Under the pieces are notes generated by a model, which ran no database searches, was not told where the DNA came from, and saw only the letters and a program-made list of their open reading frames with translations. 54,152 nucleotides of DNA from Crocinitomicaceae bacterium (GTDB lineage Bacteria; Bacteroidota; Bacteroidia; Flavobacteriales_D; Sanyastnellaceae): NCBI GenBank assembly GCA_002722795.1, contig PBMY01000026.1, positions 1 to 54,152 on the forward strand, given 5' to 3'. Of this stretch, positions 40,719-50,218 are shown piece after piece. Both the position numbers and the translations under genes were made by a program. Within the stretch, counting starts at the first letter, position 1. Each line of letters starts with the position of its first letter.

Positions 40719-42958
40719 TACTTAATGATTTTAGCATTATTTGAATGAACAAACATTGTTTCTCCAAGGCCATGGTATCTTTCAAAAAGGCTGCCGTGGT
40801 CTGTAGTTAATTTATCATCTAAGAATCCGAGAATCACTAAATCAGCACCACCTGATTTATTTACTATTTTTTGAGTTACCTGATCTTCATTTTTAGTGTG
40901 GATAAACTCAATGTTTTGCTCAGCAATTGGAATTCTTCCTTCTAGTATTTGGTCTCTAATTTTTGTTGCGTGTTCATCATCAGAACCTTGATGAATGAAG
41001 TAAACTGAAATGCTTGCATCATCCCAATCTGGATGAGATTGAATGATGTATGCAAGCAAAATCATTAAACTAGCGTTTTCACCATCATCTGGAGTAATCC
41101 AAAGATGTATGTCATGCTTATTTCCATACGCTCTTCCGCTACTTCTCAATAACACATGATCAAGGTTAGCGGCTTCTAGAATTGCTAGATTATCAATTAG
41201 TTGATCCCTATTCTCAATATTATTGGGGTCGTATTCCATCAGAAACAGATTATTTCCCTTTCCACTTAATCCAGGAAGCTGAACACATTGAGCAATAGCA
41301 GATGTGAATGAAGGTGAGATGATAGTATCTAGATGGACTCTGCTTTGGCATCCCCTAGCCCAATCAACTAGTTCCTTTTGAGCTTGTTTGGCCTCAAGTT
41401 TAGTTTGAGAATCAAGGAATCCCTTTATAAAATGTATATATGTACCAAATCCGTACCTATGAGCAATCCATTTGACCATATCGTATCCTTCCCTCCTTTT
41501 AAAACTGTCGGGGGAAATTGCAAGAACAAATGGACGCCAACCAGCCTCATCCTCAAAATGATCATCATCATTCATCTGTAGAGCCAACTGAAGTGAACGT
41601 GTTATTTGAAATATAATCCCTTTAAACAACCTTACCATCCCACTCTGGTTCCCCTTTCTAGCAACCCAAGCGTGAATTAAAATCATAATTACAATACTCG
41701 CAATAGCATACGGAGTATTCATCCCAAACATAAGTGCGATACACAATACAGCTCCTAAAAGACTGATAGCCCAATGAGATTTAAAAGTTGGCCTATAGCT
41801 TGGATCAGCCGCCATGTATTCAAGGAAAGAAACAAGGCATATTGCTCCATAAGTAACCATAAAGAACATTGAGATGATTTCAGCAACAGCATTGATATCG
41901 CCAATTGATACAAAGGCAAATCCTATCAAACAAGTAATAAATGATGCTCTAACTGGTTCATTTGACACTCCCTTGCCAACACTTAACCATTTTGACATAT
42001 TCTCAGGAAACACATCATCAACTGCTAATGCTTGAAGGGTTCTTGGAGCAATCATAACTGAACCAAGTGCTGAGCTAATTGCAGCAGCAGCTAATCCAAT
42101 AGCAATCATTGGGGGCCAAACTGAAATCTGTTCCATGTAAAGCTCATCTATCGCTAAATGCTCCAATGGTGCAGACCACCAAAGCTTAAATGAGACCGCT
42201 ACATAAACCACAATACCTACTATAGTTGCATAAATAGTTCCTTTAGGGATACTAATTCTTGGGTCTTTTAGATCACCACTCAAACCTAGTCCGGCAGCAA
42301 TTCCTGTAAATGCAGGGAAGATGAATGTAAATACCTCAAAAAAGCTAAATCTATTAATGACTCCATCTGCGGTATTAAGTACTTCAGGTATTGTAGCAGT
42401 TGGATCTAAGTTGGGATTTCCTGGTCCGGATCCAATAAAAAAACTGATTAAAGCTACAACAAGTGCTGCCACAACAACATACAGTGCTTTTACTCCAACA
42501 TTTGCTCCTTTCGTAAGCATCAAAAGTGTTAGTAATCCCATCATACCTAGATTTACCCAAAGTGGTTCTATGACAATACCGTATTGAAGTTCAATCCAAG
42601 CTAGAAGCCCCCTAATTGAAACAGTAAAAGCAATAATGTAAAAAGCTACGCTAATTGCTTGTGATAGAAATAATGTAATACCAATTGAACCTCCTATGTT
42701 GAGTCCAAACGATCTAGATATCATGAAGTAAGCTCCCCCCCCTTCTACCTTTTGGTTAGTAGCAATTTCAGCAACAGCTAATGCTGCAGGTATTGTGACC
42801 ATGTGGCCAACTAAAATAATTAGAAGGGTTTGAACTAAACCAATGTGAGCAATAGAATATCCAAATCTCAAGAATAAAATCGCACCTAAAATCGTTGAAA
42901 CAGCCGTCAAGAAAACTGGCCAAGTCCCCATCGTCTTTTGTTGCTCTCCCTGAATCAT
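40718..42958 (-). CDS. SLC12-like cation-chloride cotransporter family protein
   Basis: Integral-membrane APC-superfamily carrier of 746 residues. Twelve or so helices occupy about 1-430, starting TWPVFLTAVSTILGAILFLRFG, with the conserved GAYFMISRSFGLNIGGSIG segment and FTGIAAGLGLSGDLKDPRIS, as in SLC12 Na-K-Cl cotransporter relatives. The C-terminal soluble region (about 440-746) includes a stretch resembling the SLC12 C-terminal domain (VLRSSGRAYGNKHDIHLWI) that may have a UspA-like fold. Expected role: electroneutral salt transport or volume control, fitting a marine lifestyle. The start at 42958 lies 90 bp from divergent rlmD. Confidence 0.85.
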   Translation of the reverse strand: MIQGEQQKTMGTWPVFLTAVSTILGAILFLRFGYSIAHIGLVQTLLIILVGHMVTIPAALAVAEIATNQKVEGGGAYFMISRSFGLNIGGSIGITLFLSQAISVAFYIIAFTVSIRGLLAWIELQYGIVIEPLWVNLGMMGLLTLLMLTKGANVGVKALYVVVAALVVALISFFIGSGPGNPNLDPTATIPEVLNTADGVINRFSFFEVFTFIFPAFTGIAAGLGLSGDLKDPRISIPKGTIYATIVGIVVYVAVSFKLWWSAPLEHLAIDELYMEQISVWPPMIAIGLAAAAISSALGSVMIAPRTLQALAVDDVFPENMSKWLSVGKGVSNEPVRASFITCLIGFAFVSIGDINAVAEIISMFFMVTYGAICLVSFLEYMAADPSYRPTFKSHWAISLLGAVLCIALMFGMNTPYAIASIVIMILIHAWVARKGNQSGMVRLFKGIIFQITRSLQLALQMNDDDHFEDEAGWRPFVLAISPDSFKRREGYDMVKWIAHRYGFGTYIHFIKGFLDSQTKLEAKQAQKELVDWARGCQSRVHLDTIISPSFTSAIAQCVQLPGLSGKGNNLFLMEYDPNNIENRDQLIDNLAILEAANLDHVLLRSSGRAYGNKHDIHLWITPDDGENASLMILLAYIIQSHPDWDDASISVYFIHQGSDDEHATKIRDQILEGRIPIAEQNIEFIHTKNEDQVTQKIVNKSGGADLVILGFLDDKLTTDHGSLFERYHGLGETMFVHSNNAKIIK

Positions 42959-43032
42959 ATCTGCACAATATACGTCAGCAAATTCTTACCACATAAGGGT
43001 ACAAATTTAGCCTATACCCACACAACAGTCTT

Positions 43033-43040
43033 TACATTTG
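43033..43040 (+). promoter_or_regulatory. rlmD short-leader promoter
   Basis: TACATTTG is a full match to the -7 consensus and ends 8 nt before the ATG at 43049. The expected transcript start would leave a leader of only a few nt. No clear TTTG at -33. Confidence 0.5.
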
Positions 43041-43048
43041 TAGTCGAA

Positions 43049-44524
43049 ATGGGTAGACGAAGAATGTTTCGAAAAGGACATGTCCTTGAAGTTAAAATTA
43101 CTGGACTTGCCTTTGGTGGAAAGGGGGTTGCAAAAATCCCTAGTGAAAAGGGAGATTTTACAGTATTTGTTCAGAATACCTTCCCTGGCCAAACAGTTAA
43201 AGCTCAAGTTAGCCTTTGTAAAAGACGCTTTGCTGAATGCAGATTGATGGAAGTAATGAAATCTGCACCAGAGGAAATTTCATTTGACTACCAACCAATT
43301 CCAGGAGCGCCTTACGCAACATTTCCAATTGAGACACAGCATAAATACAAGGAAGAAACTACTCTAGACATTTTTAGAAGAATAGCTAGAATTGAAAAAC
43401 CAAAAGATCTCTATAAAGGGTTTATTGGTTCTCCAAAAACATGGTATTACAGGAATAAAATGGAATACAGCTTCTCTTCCATCCTTCACAATGTAAAAAG
43501 TGGAGAAAAGGAAGATGGGTTTGGTCTTGGGTTTAAACACCGAGGAACTTGGTGGGCTGTAGAAAACTTAGATAAGGATTCTGGTCTATTTGACAAGCAG
43601 GTTGAAACAGACCTTATCAAAATCAGAAAGTGGTGTGAGAATACTGGGTTACCTGCATGGCATCCACCTAAAAGAGAAGGCTTTTATAGATTCTTTGTGG
43701 TTAGGAGGTCCATAGCTGAGGCATCTCTTTTAATAAACCTAGTAACGACCTCAGTTGGACAGGATAGATTCATGCAAGAGGAATTTGTTCAATTTATCAG
43801 AGGTCTTTGGGGCGATCGAGTTGCAGGTGTTCTTCATACAATCAATGACGATATTGGAGATAGAGTTGAAGCAAGATCAGGAAACAGCAAACTTATATAT
43901 GGACGTGAGAGAATTACTGAAGTATTACATGGGCTTAAATTCGACATAAGTATCAATAGTTTTTTCCAAACAAATCCTCAAAGCGCAGAAAGACTTTATG
44001 CTGAGGCACTAGCACTTGCTCTAGATAAACATCTTGGAGGTAAAGATGCATTCGTTCTTGACTTGTTTTGCGGAACTGGAACCATTTCTCAATTACTTGC
44101 AAAGGAGCATTCAGGTAAGGTTATTGGTGTTGATATAGTTGAGTCTGCAATTGAGGATGCAAGAATTAGTGCAGAAAGAAATGGATTCTCAAATATCCGG
44201 TTTTATGCAGCAGACGTAGGTAAATTTCTTCTTAAATATCCTAAGTATAGAGGGAAAATAAGAACACTCGTGATGGACCCGCCTAGAGCTGGAATTTCTC
44301 CTAAATCTTTGCGTAAAGTAATCAGGCTTCAAGTTGACAGAATAGTGTATGTATCTTGTAATCCAGCCACTCAAGCTAGAGACATAGCAACACTTGCAGA
44401 AAACGGCTACAAACTTGTCCAATTCAAATTAGTTGATCAGTTTCCACATACTTCACACGTAGAATCTGTAGCTTTATTCGAAAGAATTAAAGGTTTTATC
44501 CCTAAAATTAACCTCAAGAGATGA
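43049..44524 (+). CDS. rlmD: 23S rRNA (uracil-5-)-methyltransferase RlmD
   Basis: SAM-dependent methyltransferase of 491 residues of the RlmC/RlmD/TrmA group. A TRAM domain forms the N-terminus (GHVLEVKITGLAFGGKGVAKI); the methyltransferase core has DLFCGTGTISQLLA, GVDIVESAIEDARISAERNG, MDPPRAG and the nucleophile Cys in VSCNPATQARDI. The iron-sulphur Cys cluster of E. coli RlmD is not seen in the expected region, as in many Bacteroidota members. The ATG at 43049 follows a -7 box by 8 nt. The stop overlaps the next start by 4 bp. Confidence 0.92.
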   Translation: MGRRRMFRKGHVLEVKITGLAFGGKGVAKIPSEKGDFTVFVQNTFPGQTVKAQVSLCKRRFAECRLMEVMKSAPEEISFDYQPIPGAPYATFPIETQHKYKEETTLDIFRRIARIEKPKDLYKGFIGSPKTWYYRNKMEYSFSSILHNVKSGEKEDGFGLGFKHRGTWWAVENLDKDSGLFDKQVETDLIKIRKWCENTGLPAWHPPKREGFYRFFVVRRSIAEASLLINLVTTSVGQDRFMQEEFVQFIRGLWGDRVAGVLHTINDDIGDRVEARSGNSKLIYGRERITEVLHGLKFDISINSFFQTNPQSAERLYAEALALALDKHLGGKDAFVLDLFCGTGTISQLLAKEHSGKVIGVDIVESAIEDARISAERNGFSNIRFYAADVGKFLLKYPKYRGKIRTLVMDPPRAGISPKSLRKVIRLQVDRIVYVSCNPATQARDIATLAENGYKLVQFKLVDQFPHTSHVESVALFERIKGFIPKINLKR

Positions 44525-45033
44525 AGAGAAACAAAATTTTAAACAGCGAACAGATTAGGCGTAAACTAGAACGCATGGCTCGTCAAATCTTAGAAGACCA
44601 ATACTGCGAACAGGAGGTTGTTATTTTAGGCATTAAAAAACATGGCATTGAGGTGGCAAAAAGGCTAGGATCAATTCTTAATTCTATCGGAAAATTGCAA
44701 ATTCAATTTGAATCTATTGAGCTAAATAAAGACGCTCCATTAGAATCTGACATTAAGTGCAGTTGTAATGCAAATGCTATAAAAGGTAAGGTGGTAATTG
44801 TTATCGACGATGTGCTAAACTCTGGCAGAACCATGATTTATGCAGTTAAGCACGTTTTAGATCTTGAGCCCAAAGGGGTATACACTGCAACATTAGTAGA
44901 TAGAATTCACAGATCATTTCCTGTTAGAGCAGATTACTGTGGTCTTTCTCTTTCTACTCACGTAGACCAACATATCAGCGTTGCACTTAATGCCAAATCT
45001 GAAGACCAAGATTCTGTTTATTTAGAATTTTAA
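44521..45033 (+). CDS. PyrR-like phosphoribosyltransferase
   Basis: Type I phosphoribosyltransferase of 170 residues. The PRPP-binding motif VIVIDDVLNSGRTM and the flexible-loop region LNKDAPLESDIKCS are clear; the layout (helix, VVILGIKKHGIEVAKRL, LVDRIHRSFPVRADYCGLS) fits the PyrR/uracil phosphoribosyltransferase family, and the RSFPVRADY segment is characteristic. In Bacteroidota such proteins occur without pyr attenuators, so regulation of a pyr operon is not implied. It overlaps rlmD by 4 bp; the convergent aroK stop is directly adjacent. Confidence 0.8.
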   Translation: MKRNKILNSEQIRRKLERMARQILEDQYCEQEVVILGIKKHGIEVAKRLGSILNSIGKLQIQFESIELNKDAPLESDIKCSCNANAIKGKVVIVIDDVLNSGRTMIYAVKHVLDLEPKGVYTATLVDRIHRSFPVRADYCGLSLSTHVDQHISVALNAKSEDQDSVYLEF

Positions 45034-45561
45034 TTAGAGAACCTCTCTCATCCTCCACCCGATAGATTCAAGCTTAGCTGCTAAAAGTTCATCATCGAAC
45101 TCCTCTTCATCCCATTTTGTATCTGCTCCTGAGTAAGAAGAAGCTCTAACCAATAACTGACGCCCAATCGTTCTTTCCAAATCATTTAGTGCTACATCGG
45201 CTAGCATTGGTCTATGAGCACAATCACCCTCTAGGCGTTTTGCCAAAACACTAGGTGTAACACTTAGGTGTACAACTACACCATGCTTGCGCATCCACTC
45301 CATTGATCCTTTTGTACAAGGAGTTCCACCACCAGTTGCTATTACTGAGCTAGGCTCGAGCATAAGAATTCTTAGAAGTTCTGACTCTTCTTGTCTGAAC
45401 GACTCCATCCCAAAATCCTTGATATATTCGCTAATACTACAGCCAAATATCTCCTCTAGCCTATCATCCATATCGACGAATGGCTTACCAATTAGACTAG
45501 CTATTCTTTTCCCGAGAGTTGATTTCCCGCTACCCATAAATCCAACAAAGATTAAATGCAT
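45034..45561 (-). CDS. aroK: Shikimate kinase
   Basis: Phosphorylates shikimate at the 3-hydroxyl with ATP. The 175-residue protein has the P-loop FVGFMGSGKSTLGKRIA, DMDDRLEEIFG (Asp pair for shikimate and magnesium), FRQEESELL and IATGGGTPC. The lid region lies around residues 110-125 (RLEGDCAHRPML). The gene is convergent with the phosphoribosyltransferase gene with no gap. Together with aroQ it gives two shikimate-pathway steps in the window. Confidence 0.96.
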   Translation of the reverse strand: MHLIFVGFMGSGKSTLGKRIASLIGKPFVDMDDRLEEIFGCSISEYIKDFGMESFRQEESELLRILMLEPSSVIATGGGTPCTKGSMEWMRKHGVVVHLSVTPSVLAKRLEGDCAHRPMLADVALNDLERTIGRQLLVRASSYSGADTKWDEEEFDDELLAAKLESIGWRMREVL

Positions 45562-45595
45562 AATACAGTAATTCTACTACAATTCTACTTAATCA

Positions 45596-46213
45596 TTATC
45601 GTACTCTCACATCGAACATATGATTTCCTTCAAGAGTACCTGTTAACAAATCACCTTTTTTAATTGGTCCAACTCCTGACGGTGTACCCGTAAAAATTAA
45701 ATCACCTGTTTTAAGTGTCATGTAATTAGACAGATATACAATTAAGTCATCAACTGAGAAAATCATGTCTGAAGAATCGCCACTCTGAACAACTTCTTCA
45801 TTTTTTTTCAATTCGAATTTAATTTTCTGAATATCTCCGCCCAAATCATTTAATGGAATAAATTCATGCGACACGACTGCAGCCCCATCAAACCCCTTTG
45901 ACTTTTCCCAAGGATGGCCCTTCTCTTTTAATTCAGACTGCACATCTCTTGCAGTAAAGTCAATGCCTAAACCTACCATAGAGTAATATCTTGACGCAAA
46001 CTTCTTTTGAATTCCCTTCCCAAGCTTGCTAATCTTAATAACTAGCTCCACTTCGTATTGCACATCATCAGTCCAATCAGGCAAGTAAAATGCATGCTTC
46101 CTCGTTAGCACAGAACTATCGGGCTTTAAAAAGAAAAGAGGCTCTGTCGGAACTTGATGTCCTAACTCTTCAGCGTGAAGCTTATAATTTCTCCCTATGC
46201 AGATAATCTTCAT
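45596..46213 (-). CDS. Fumarylacetoacetate hydrolase-family protein
   Basis: A 205-residue protein of the FAH superfamily, probably hydrolysing or decarboxylating a 2-oxo or acylpyruvate substrate. Metal ligands are visible in YEVELVIKISKLGKG (Glu pair) and GIDFTARDVQSELKEKGHPW, with the active-site region KSKGFDGAAVV and the C-terminal TGDLIFTGTPSGVGPIKKGD. The starting GRNYKLHAEELG matches acylpyruvase-type members. It overlaps the upstream sugar transferase gene by 4 bp, an odd functional pairing that may reflect gene packing only. Confidence 0.9.
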   Translation of the reverse strand: MKIICIGRNYKLHAEELGHQVPTEPLFFLKPDSSVLTRKHAFYLPDWTDDVQYEVELVIKISKLGKGIQKKFASRYYSMVGLGIDFTARDVQSELKEKGHPWEKSKGFDGAAVVSHEFIPLNDLGGDIQKIKFELKKNEEVVQSGDSSDMIFSVDDLIVYLSNYMTLKTGDLIFTGTPSGVGPIKKGDLLTGTLEGNHMFDVRVR

Positions 46214-47637
46214 TTTCCTGAGCCTTTTAGAACAGTTATTATTGTGTAGACCAAAATCTTAAAATCGAGTGCTAGTGTCATATTCTCAATGTACATGATA
46301 TCGAACTTGAGTCTTTCAATCATCTGAGAAACATTTTCAGCGTAGCCATATTTTACTTGACCCCAAGAAGTAATACCCGGCCTTATTTTTTGAAGATGAG
46401 TGTAATGTGGCGCCTGCTTTTTAATCTTATCAATGAAAAACTTCCTTTCTGGTCTAGGGCCTACTAATGACATCTCCCCTTTTAAAACATTCCAAAATTG
46501 TGGCAATTCATCTAGCCTCAACTTTCTCATCAATTTACCTGAAGGTGTAATTCGTGGATCATCTCTAGAACTTAACTGAGGCGTTCCTTGCTCGGCGTCA
46601 GTTCTCATGGTTCTAAATTTTACAATCTGAAAAGGAATGCCAAACTTCCCAATCCTTTCCTGTCTATAAAAGATGGGACCACTAGATGATTTTTTAACTA
46701 CAACAGATAGAAACAAATAAAGGGGTGATAGTATAATGAGTGCCAAAAGTGACGCAATTACATCAATTGCGCGTTTGATTACTCTTTGCCAATTTGGCAT
46801 TACAAGTCTATCAACATGAATTAAAGGTATTCCATAAACAGCACCACTCCTAACATTACCACTAAGCATATCATAAAGACTAGGCACAACTTTAATATTC
46901 ACTCCTTTCCCCTCTGAAAGTACAATTAAATCAACAGTCTTCTTTCTATCCTTGGGTTCAATTGCGACAATGACTTCTTCGATGTTTTCTTCATCAATAA
47001 CCCTCGACAGGTCATCAACATCACCAAGTCTTTTAAGCCTATCAGAAAGTCTTGGATGCATATCATTTATTTGAATAAATCCCCTTAGATCAAACCCTGA
47101 AGAAAGTGTTTCGTCTTGAATATCTTCTACTAATTGTACAGCTGTTTCACCTCCACCTAGAACAAGCGTATTAAATGCCCATTCACCGTTTCTAATTCGT
47201 CTAAGCGACCTTGAAACAATCATCCATCTAGAAAAAGAAGTAGCAATAAAATGGATGCCAAACAACACACTCAATGTCATATAGTACTGATCGTAACTCA
47301 CTATGTAGTCATCAATTAAAAGGCTGAAAAACAATACAATCGAGCCAACTAAAGTTGATAGCAGCACCTGTACTAGTTCTAATGCTCTATGCCTTCGTCT
47401 TGGATTTAAATACATTCCCATAACCGCATATAATCCCATCCAAAACAATGGCACAAGCACTACGCCAACAACGAAGTTTGAATCAAATTTCCAATAGTCT
47501 AAATAAGAAGTCCAAAGTCTTTCAATTTCAACTTTCCTGTATGCGTATAAAACAGTCCAAGCAAATGCAGCAGAAAGAAAATCACCCAATGCATAATGCC
47601 ATGGCAATACTCTATCAACTAATCTCCTACCCATCAT
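46210..47637 (-). CDS. Exopolysaccharide polyprenyl-phosphate glycosylphosphotransferase
   Basis: Initiating sugar-phosphate transferase of 475 residues (WcaJ/WbaP class). The N-terminal part has about four membrane helices, then a CoA-binding-like Rossmann region (TLVLGGGETAVQLVEDIQDE), a fifth helix (KRAIDVIASLLALIILSP) and the catalytic bacterial sugar transferase domain: GPIFYRQERIGKFGIPFQIVK, FRTMRTDAEQGTP, RLDELPQFWNVLKGEMSLVGPRPE and RPGITSWGQV. It would load a hexose-1-phosphate onto undecaprenyl phosphate to start capsule or exopolysaccharide assembly. No other glycosyltransferase cluster is adjacent. Confidence 0.93.
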   Translation of the reverse strand: MMGRRLVDRVLPWHYALGDFLSAAFAWTVLYAYRKVEIERLWTSYLDYWKFDSNFVVGVVLVPLFWMGLYAVMGMYLNPRRRHRALELVQVLLSTLVGSIVLFFSLLIDDYIVSYDQYYMTLSVLFGIHFIATSFSRWMIVSRSLRRIRNGEWAFNTLVLGGGETAVQLVEDIQDETLSSGFDLRGFIQINDMHPRLSDRLKRLGDVDDLSRVIDEENIEEVIVAIEPKDRKKTVDLIVLSEGKGVNIKVVPSLYDMLSGNVRSGAVYGIPLIHVDRLVMPNWQRVIKRAIDVIASLLALIILSPLYLFLSVVVKKSSSGPIFYRQERIGKFGIPFQIVKFRTMRTDAEQGTPQLSSRDDPRITPSGKLMRKLRLDELPQFWNVLKGEMSLVGPRPERKFFIDKIKKQAPHYTHLQKIRPGITSWGQVKYGYAENVSQMIERLKFDIMYIENMTLALDFKILVYTIITVLKGSGK

Positions 47638-48503
47638 CAGTAGTGTACAATTTTGAAATTATCTACAACCACATACCCCGACTCTTCTCCAGAATCTAAG
47701 GTTGCGTCAAGAGTGATTTCATACCCAACACTGCCTGGAGTTGACGAAACAAATGGCTCTAGGTTTAAATACATTTTCTTCCACTCACCATTTGTTGAGT
47801 TATGTATAATGATTGGAGTTCTTTGATTCTGCATCCCTCCTAAAGATTCCATGCCAACAGCAAATGAATTATCGCTTTTATAATCGTATTCAAGCCAAAT
47901 AGGACCACTAACTTCATCTAAGTCGTACAACTGCTCCTGAGTAGTAGAGGTCATATGAAATAGAGAGTCTGTAAGCAAAATCAATCCACTTCCATCACCT
48001 TCAAACACCCAATTTTCATCAGTTGTTCTAACGATATCAGCAATACTCAAATCACTAGATTGGAATCTATTAGAAGATTCAAAATTTTCACAGAGTATAA
48101 TTTTTGCACTCTCTACATACTCAGAATTATATACATATGTTGTTGTGTCTCCGGCTAAAAAATCTATTTCTACATCAAGACTTGAATACAAGCCATATGG
48201 TATTCTAGTAGCAGCAATTCCATTTGCCTTTATACCTGCACTTATTGTTAAGTCTATAAAACTTGAACCATCTTCATCTAAATAAGGTATAGTTGCTGGC
48301 AGAGGAAATACGCCAAGAACATCAGTAGCAGAATAAACCCAATCCTCATTAATGGCATGGGAATTTGTCCCCTGATCTAATGATGTGCTCAAATTAAATT
48401 CTGAAACTTTTATTATATGATGAACACCGGGGCTATCATCAATTCCGCCACAATTACTCAGCAATAAAACCAAGCATAAGAAAAATATGTATTTAATATT
48501 CAC
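47637..48503 (-). CDS. Secreted lipoprotein, beta-sandwich, unknown function
   Basis: Predicted lipoprotein of 288 residues: VNIKYIFFLCLVLLLSNCG has a hydrophobic core and a lipobox ending in Cys. The mature part is beta-rich and Ser/Asp-rich (PIWLEYDYKSDNSFAVGM, WKKMYLNLEPFVSSTPGSVG, ESGYVVVDNFKIVHY); its last 100 residues look like a carbohydrate-binding-module jelly roll. I chose the GTG at 48503 because a perfect -7 box (TAACTTTG) covers 48510-48517; the longer frame would start at TTG inside that box. The stop overlaps the sugar transferase start by 1 bp, so the lipoprotein may have a role in polysaccharide handling. Confidence 0.65.
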   Translation of the reverse strand: MNIKYIFFLCLVLLLSNCGGIDDSPGVHHIIKVSEFNLSTSLDQGTNSHAINEDWVYSATDVLGVFPLPATIPYLDEDGSSFIDLTISAGIKANGIAATRIPYGLYSSLDVEIDFLAGDTTTYVYNSEYVESAKIILCENFESSNRFQSSDLSIADIVRTTDENWVFEGDGSGLILLTDSLFHMTSTTQEQLYDLDEVSGPIWLEYDYKSDNSFAVGMESLGGMQNQRTPIIIHNSTNGEWKKMYLNLEPFVSSTPGSVGYEITLDATLDSGEESGYVVVDNFKIVHY

Positions 48504-48509
48504 GGCCCA

Positions 48510-48517
48510 CAAAGTTA
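48510..48517 (-). promoter_or_regulatory. Promoter -7 element for the lipoprotein gene
   Basis: TAACTTTG on the minus strand ends 6 nt before the GTG at 48503. No TTTG is seen at the expected -33 position. Confidence 0.5.
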
Positions 48518-48533
48518 CTGCGTAGCCAAACCA

Positions 48534-48866
48534 CTACGAGCATCTTACGCATCTTATTGCACCGGGCATTATGATAATTCTACCAATAGGTATTTTTTCA
48601 CCACAACTAATACATCTACCAAACTTATCCTCCCCCAATCTCTTAAGAGCATTTTCAAGTCCTTGCACTTGATTTTTTAACTGTATTAGTGCAGCTTCAT
48701 TGACACTTCTGTTGTTTATGGCATCCATCCTACTAACTCTTCCGATTGCTTCTGACGGCGGAATGGGCTTGGTGAGTTCCTTGTACTCGTCTATCCTTTC
48801 TTTAAGGTCAGACATCTTATTGTTAATTCGTTCTTGAATATCTCTCTTCTCTTCTTGTGTCAACAT
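48534..48866 (-). CDS. DksA/TraR family C4 zinc-finger protein
   Basis: Small regulator of 110 residues. An N-terminal helical coiled-coil-like region (EKRDIQERINNKMSDLKERI, then DAINNRSVNEAALIQLKNQV) precedes a C-terminal zinc finger CISCGEKIPIGRIIIMPGAIRCVRC (four Cys). This is the DksA/TraR layout, in which the coiled coil enters the RNA polymerase secondary channel; the role with ppGpp is likely but untested. The start is 62 bp from the divergent transaldolase gene. Confidence 0.9.
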   Translation of the reverse strand: MLTQEEKRDIQERINNKMSDLKERIDEYKELTKPIPPSEAIGRVSRMDAINNRSVNEAALIQLKNQVQGLENALKRLGEDKFGRCISCGEKIPIGRIIIMPGAIRCVRCS

Positions 48867-48928
48867 AGGGTCAAGATGGTTAATTTTGACCTTGATTCCA
48901 ATCCTATAATAAATTCTATTTCAGAAAA

Positions 48929-49585
48929 ATGAAATTTTTCATCGACACGGCGAACCTAGATCAAATACGCGAAGCGGCAGAATTCGGAGTACTTGACGGA
49001 GTAACAACAAACCCATCTTTGATGGCAAAAGAAGGTGTTTCCGGAGAAGAGGCGGTATTAAATCATTACAAAGAAATTTGCAAAATTGTTGACGGAGACG
49101 TTAGTGCAGAAGTGATCTCAACAAAGTATGAGGAAATGATTGTAGAAGGAGAAAAGCTTGCAGCTCTTCACCCAAACATCGTTGTTAAGGTTCCGATGAT
49201 TCAGGATGGTATTCGTGCTATCAGCTATTTTACTTCACAAGGAATTAGAACAAACTGCACTCTAGTTTTCTCTCCAGGCCAAGCTTTACTTGCTGCAAAA
49301 GCAGGAGCAACATATGTTAGCCCGTTTATCGGAAGATTAGATGATATCAGTTCTGACGGTTTAGAACTTATCGAATCTATTCGTGAGATCTATGACAACT
49401 ACGAATTCAGCACTGAAATTTTAGCTGCAAGCGTACGTCACACAATGCATATTATTGACTGTGCTAGAATTGGTGCAGACGTAATGACCGGACCATTAAG
49501 CGCTATGCTAGGACTTCTAAAGCACCCTCTAACAGATATAGGACTAGAAAAATTCTTAGCTGACCACGCTAAAGCACAGTTATAA
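48929..49585 (+). CDS. Transaldolase (short TalC/FSA type)
   Basis: A 218-residue protein of the short transaldolase family. In Bacteroidota this class usually serves as pentose-phosphate transaldolase, with fructose-6-phosphate aldolase as the alternative. Motifs: [31 protein letters not shown], the Schiff-base Lys in [30 protein letters not shown] and [22 protein letters not shown] sequence ends 4 nt before the ATG but is a poor -7 match. The gene for the Sua5/YrdC protein follows after 12 bp. Confidence 0.93.
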   Translation: MKFFIDTANLDQIREAAEFGVLDGVTTNPSLMAKEGVSGEEAVLNHYKEICKIVDGDVSAEVISTKYEEMIVEGEKLAALHPNIVVKVPMIQDGIRAISYFTSQGIRTNCTLVFSPGQALLAAKAGATYVSPFIGRLDDISSDGLELIESIREIYDNYEFSTEILAASVRHTMHIIDCARIGADVMTGPLSAMLGLLKHPLTDIGLEKFLADHAKAQL

Positions 49586-49597
49586 AACCAAAACAAT

Positions 49598-50218
49598 TTG
49601 CTAATCAGGATACATCAAGACAAGCCAAACCTAGAAAGGGTTAGAGAAGTAGTATCCCTGCTGAAAAAAGACGGCGTCGTAGTTTGTCCTACTGATACAG
49701 TCTATAGTTTTGCTTGTTTACTTGGAAGCCGTAAAGGATTTGATAGAATTGCTCGTTTAAAAGGCTTAAGGCCAAACAAAACACATTTCTCCCTCCTTTG
49801 CTCAGACCTAAGTGACCTTAGCAAGTATTCGCGCCCAGTTCCAAACGATATTTTCAAGCTTATGAAAAGGGCACTTCCTGGCCCTTTCACTTTCATTCTA
49901 CCATATGGAGGTAATGTTCCAAAACTTTTTAGAAGTTCTAAAAAAACTATTGGAATTAGAGTTCCCGACAATACAATTGTCCAGGAAATCTTAAAGGAGA
50001 TAGGTAAACCACTAATAGTGTCTTCAGTTCACGATGACGACGATATTTTAGAATACACTACTGACCCGGAACTAATTGAAGAAAGGTATGGACATGCGGT
50101 TGATGCAGTAGTTCATGGAGGTTTTGGCGAACTATATGCTTCTACTATTATTGATTGTTCTTACGGTATTCCTGAAGTATTAAGAAAGGGACGTGGAGAT
50201 ATAGAATCTATACTTTAA
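49598..50218 (+). CDS. Sua5/YrdC/YciO family L-threonylcarbamoyladenylate synthase
   Basis: A 206-residue protein of the YrdC fold. The YrdC/Sua5 enzymes make threonylcarbamoyl-AMP for tRNA t6A37; YciO-type members have unclear roles. Motifs: KDGVVVCPTDTVYSFACLLG, KGLRPNKTHFSLLCSDLSDL, RALPGPFTFIL, IGIRVPDNTIV and VHGGFGELYASTIIDCS. The start is TTG at 49598: the preceding in-frame codon run reaches the transaldolase stop without an ATG, and the resulting MLIRIH... N-terminus matches the family. The 3' end overlaps convergent pcm by 4 bp. Confidence 0.88.
   Translation: MLIRIHQDKPNLERVREVVSLLKKDGVVVCPTDTVYSFACLLGSRKGFDRIARLKGLRPNKTHFSLLCSDLSDLSKYSRPVPNDIFKLMKRALPGPFTFILPYGGNVPKLFRSSKKTIGIRVPDNTIVQEILKEIGKPLIVSSVHDDDDILEYTTDPELIEERYGHAVDAVVHGGFGELYASTIIDCSYGIPEVLRKGRGDIESIL

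Noticed and set aside
48504-48512. TTG start at 48512 for the lipoprotein gene
   Set aside because: That codon falls inside the TAACTTTG -7 box; the GTG at 48503 is downstream of it and starts the signal sequence directly.
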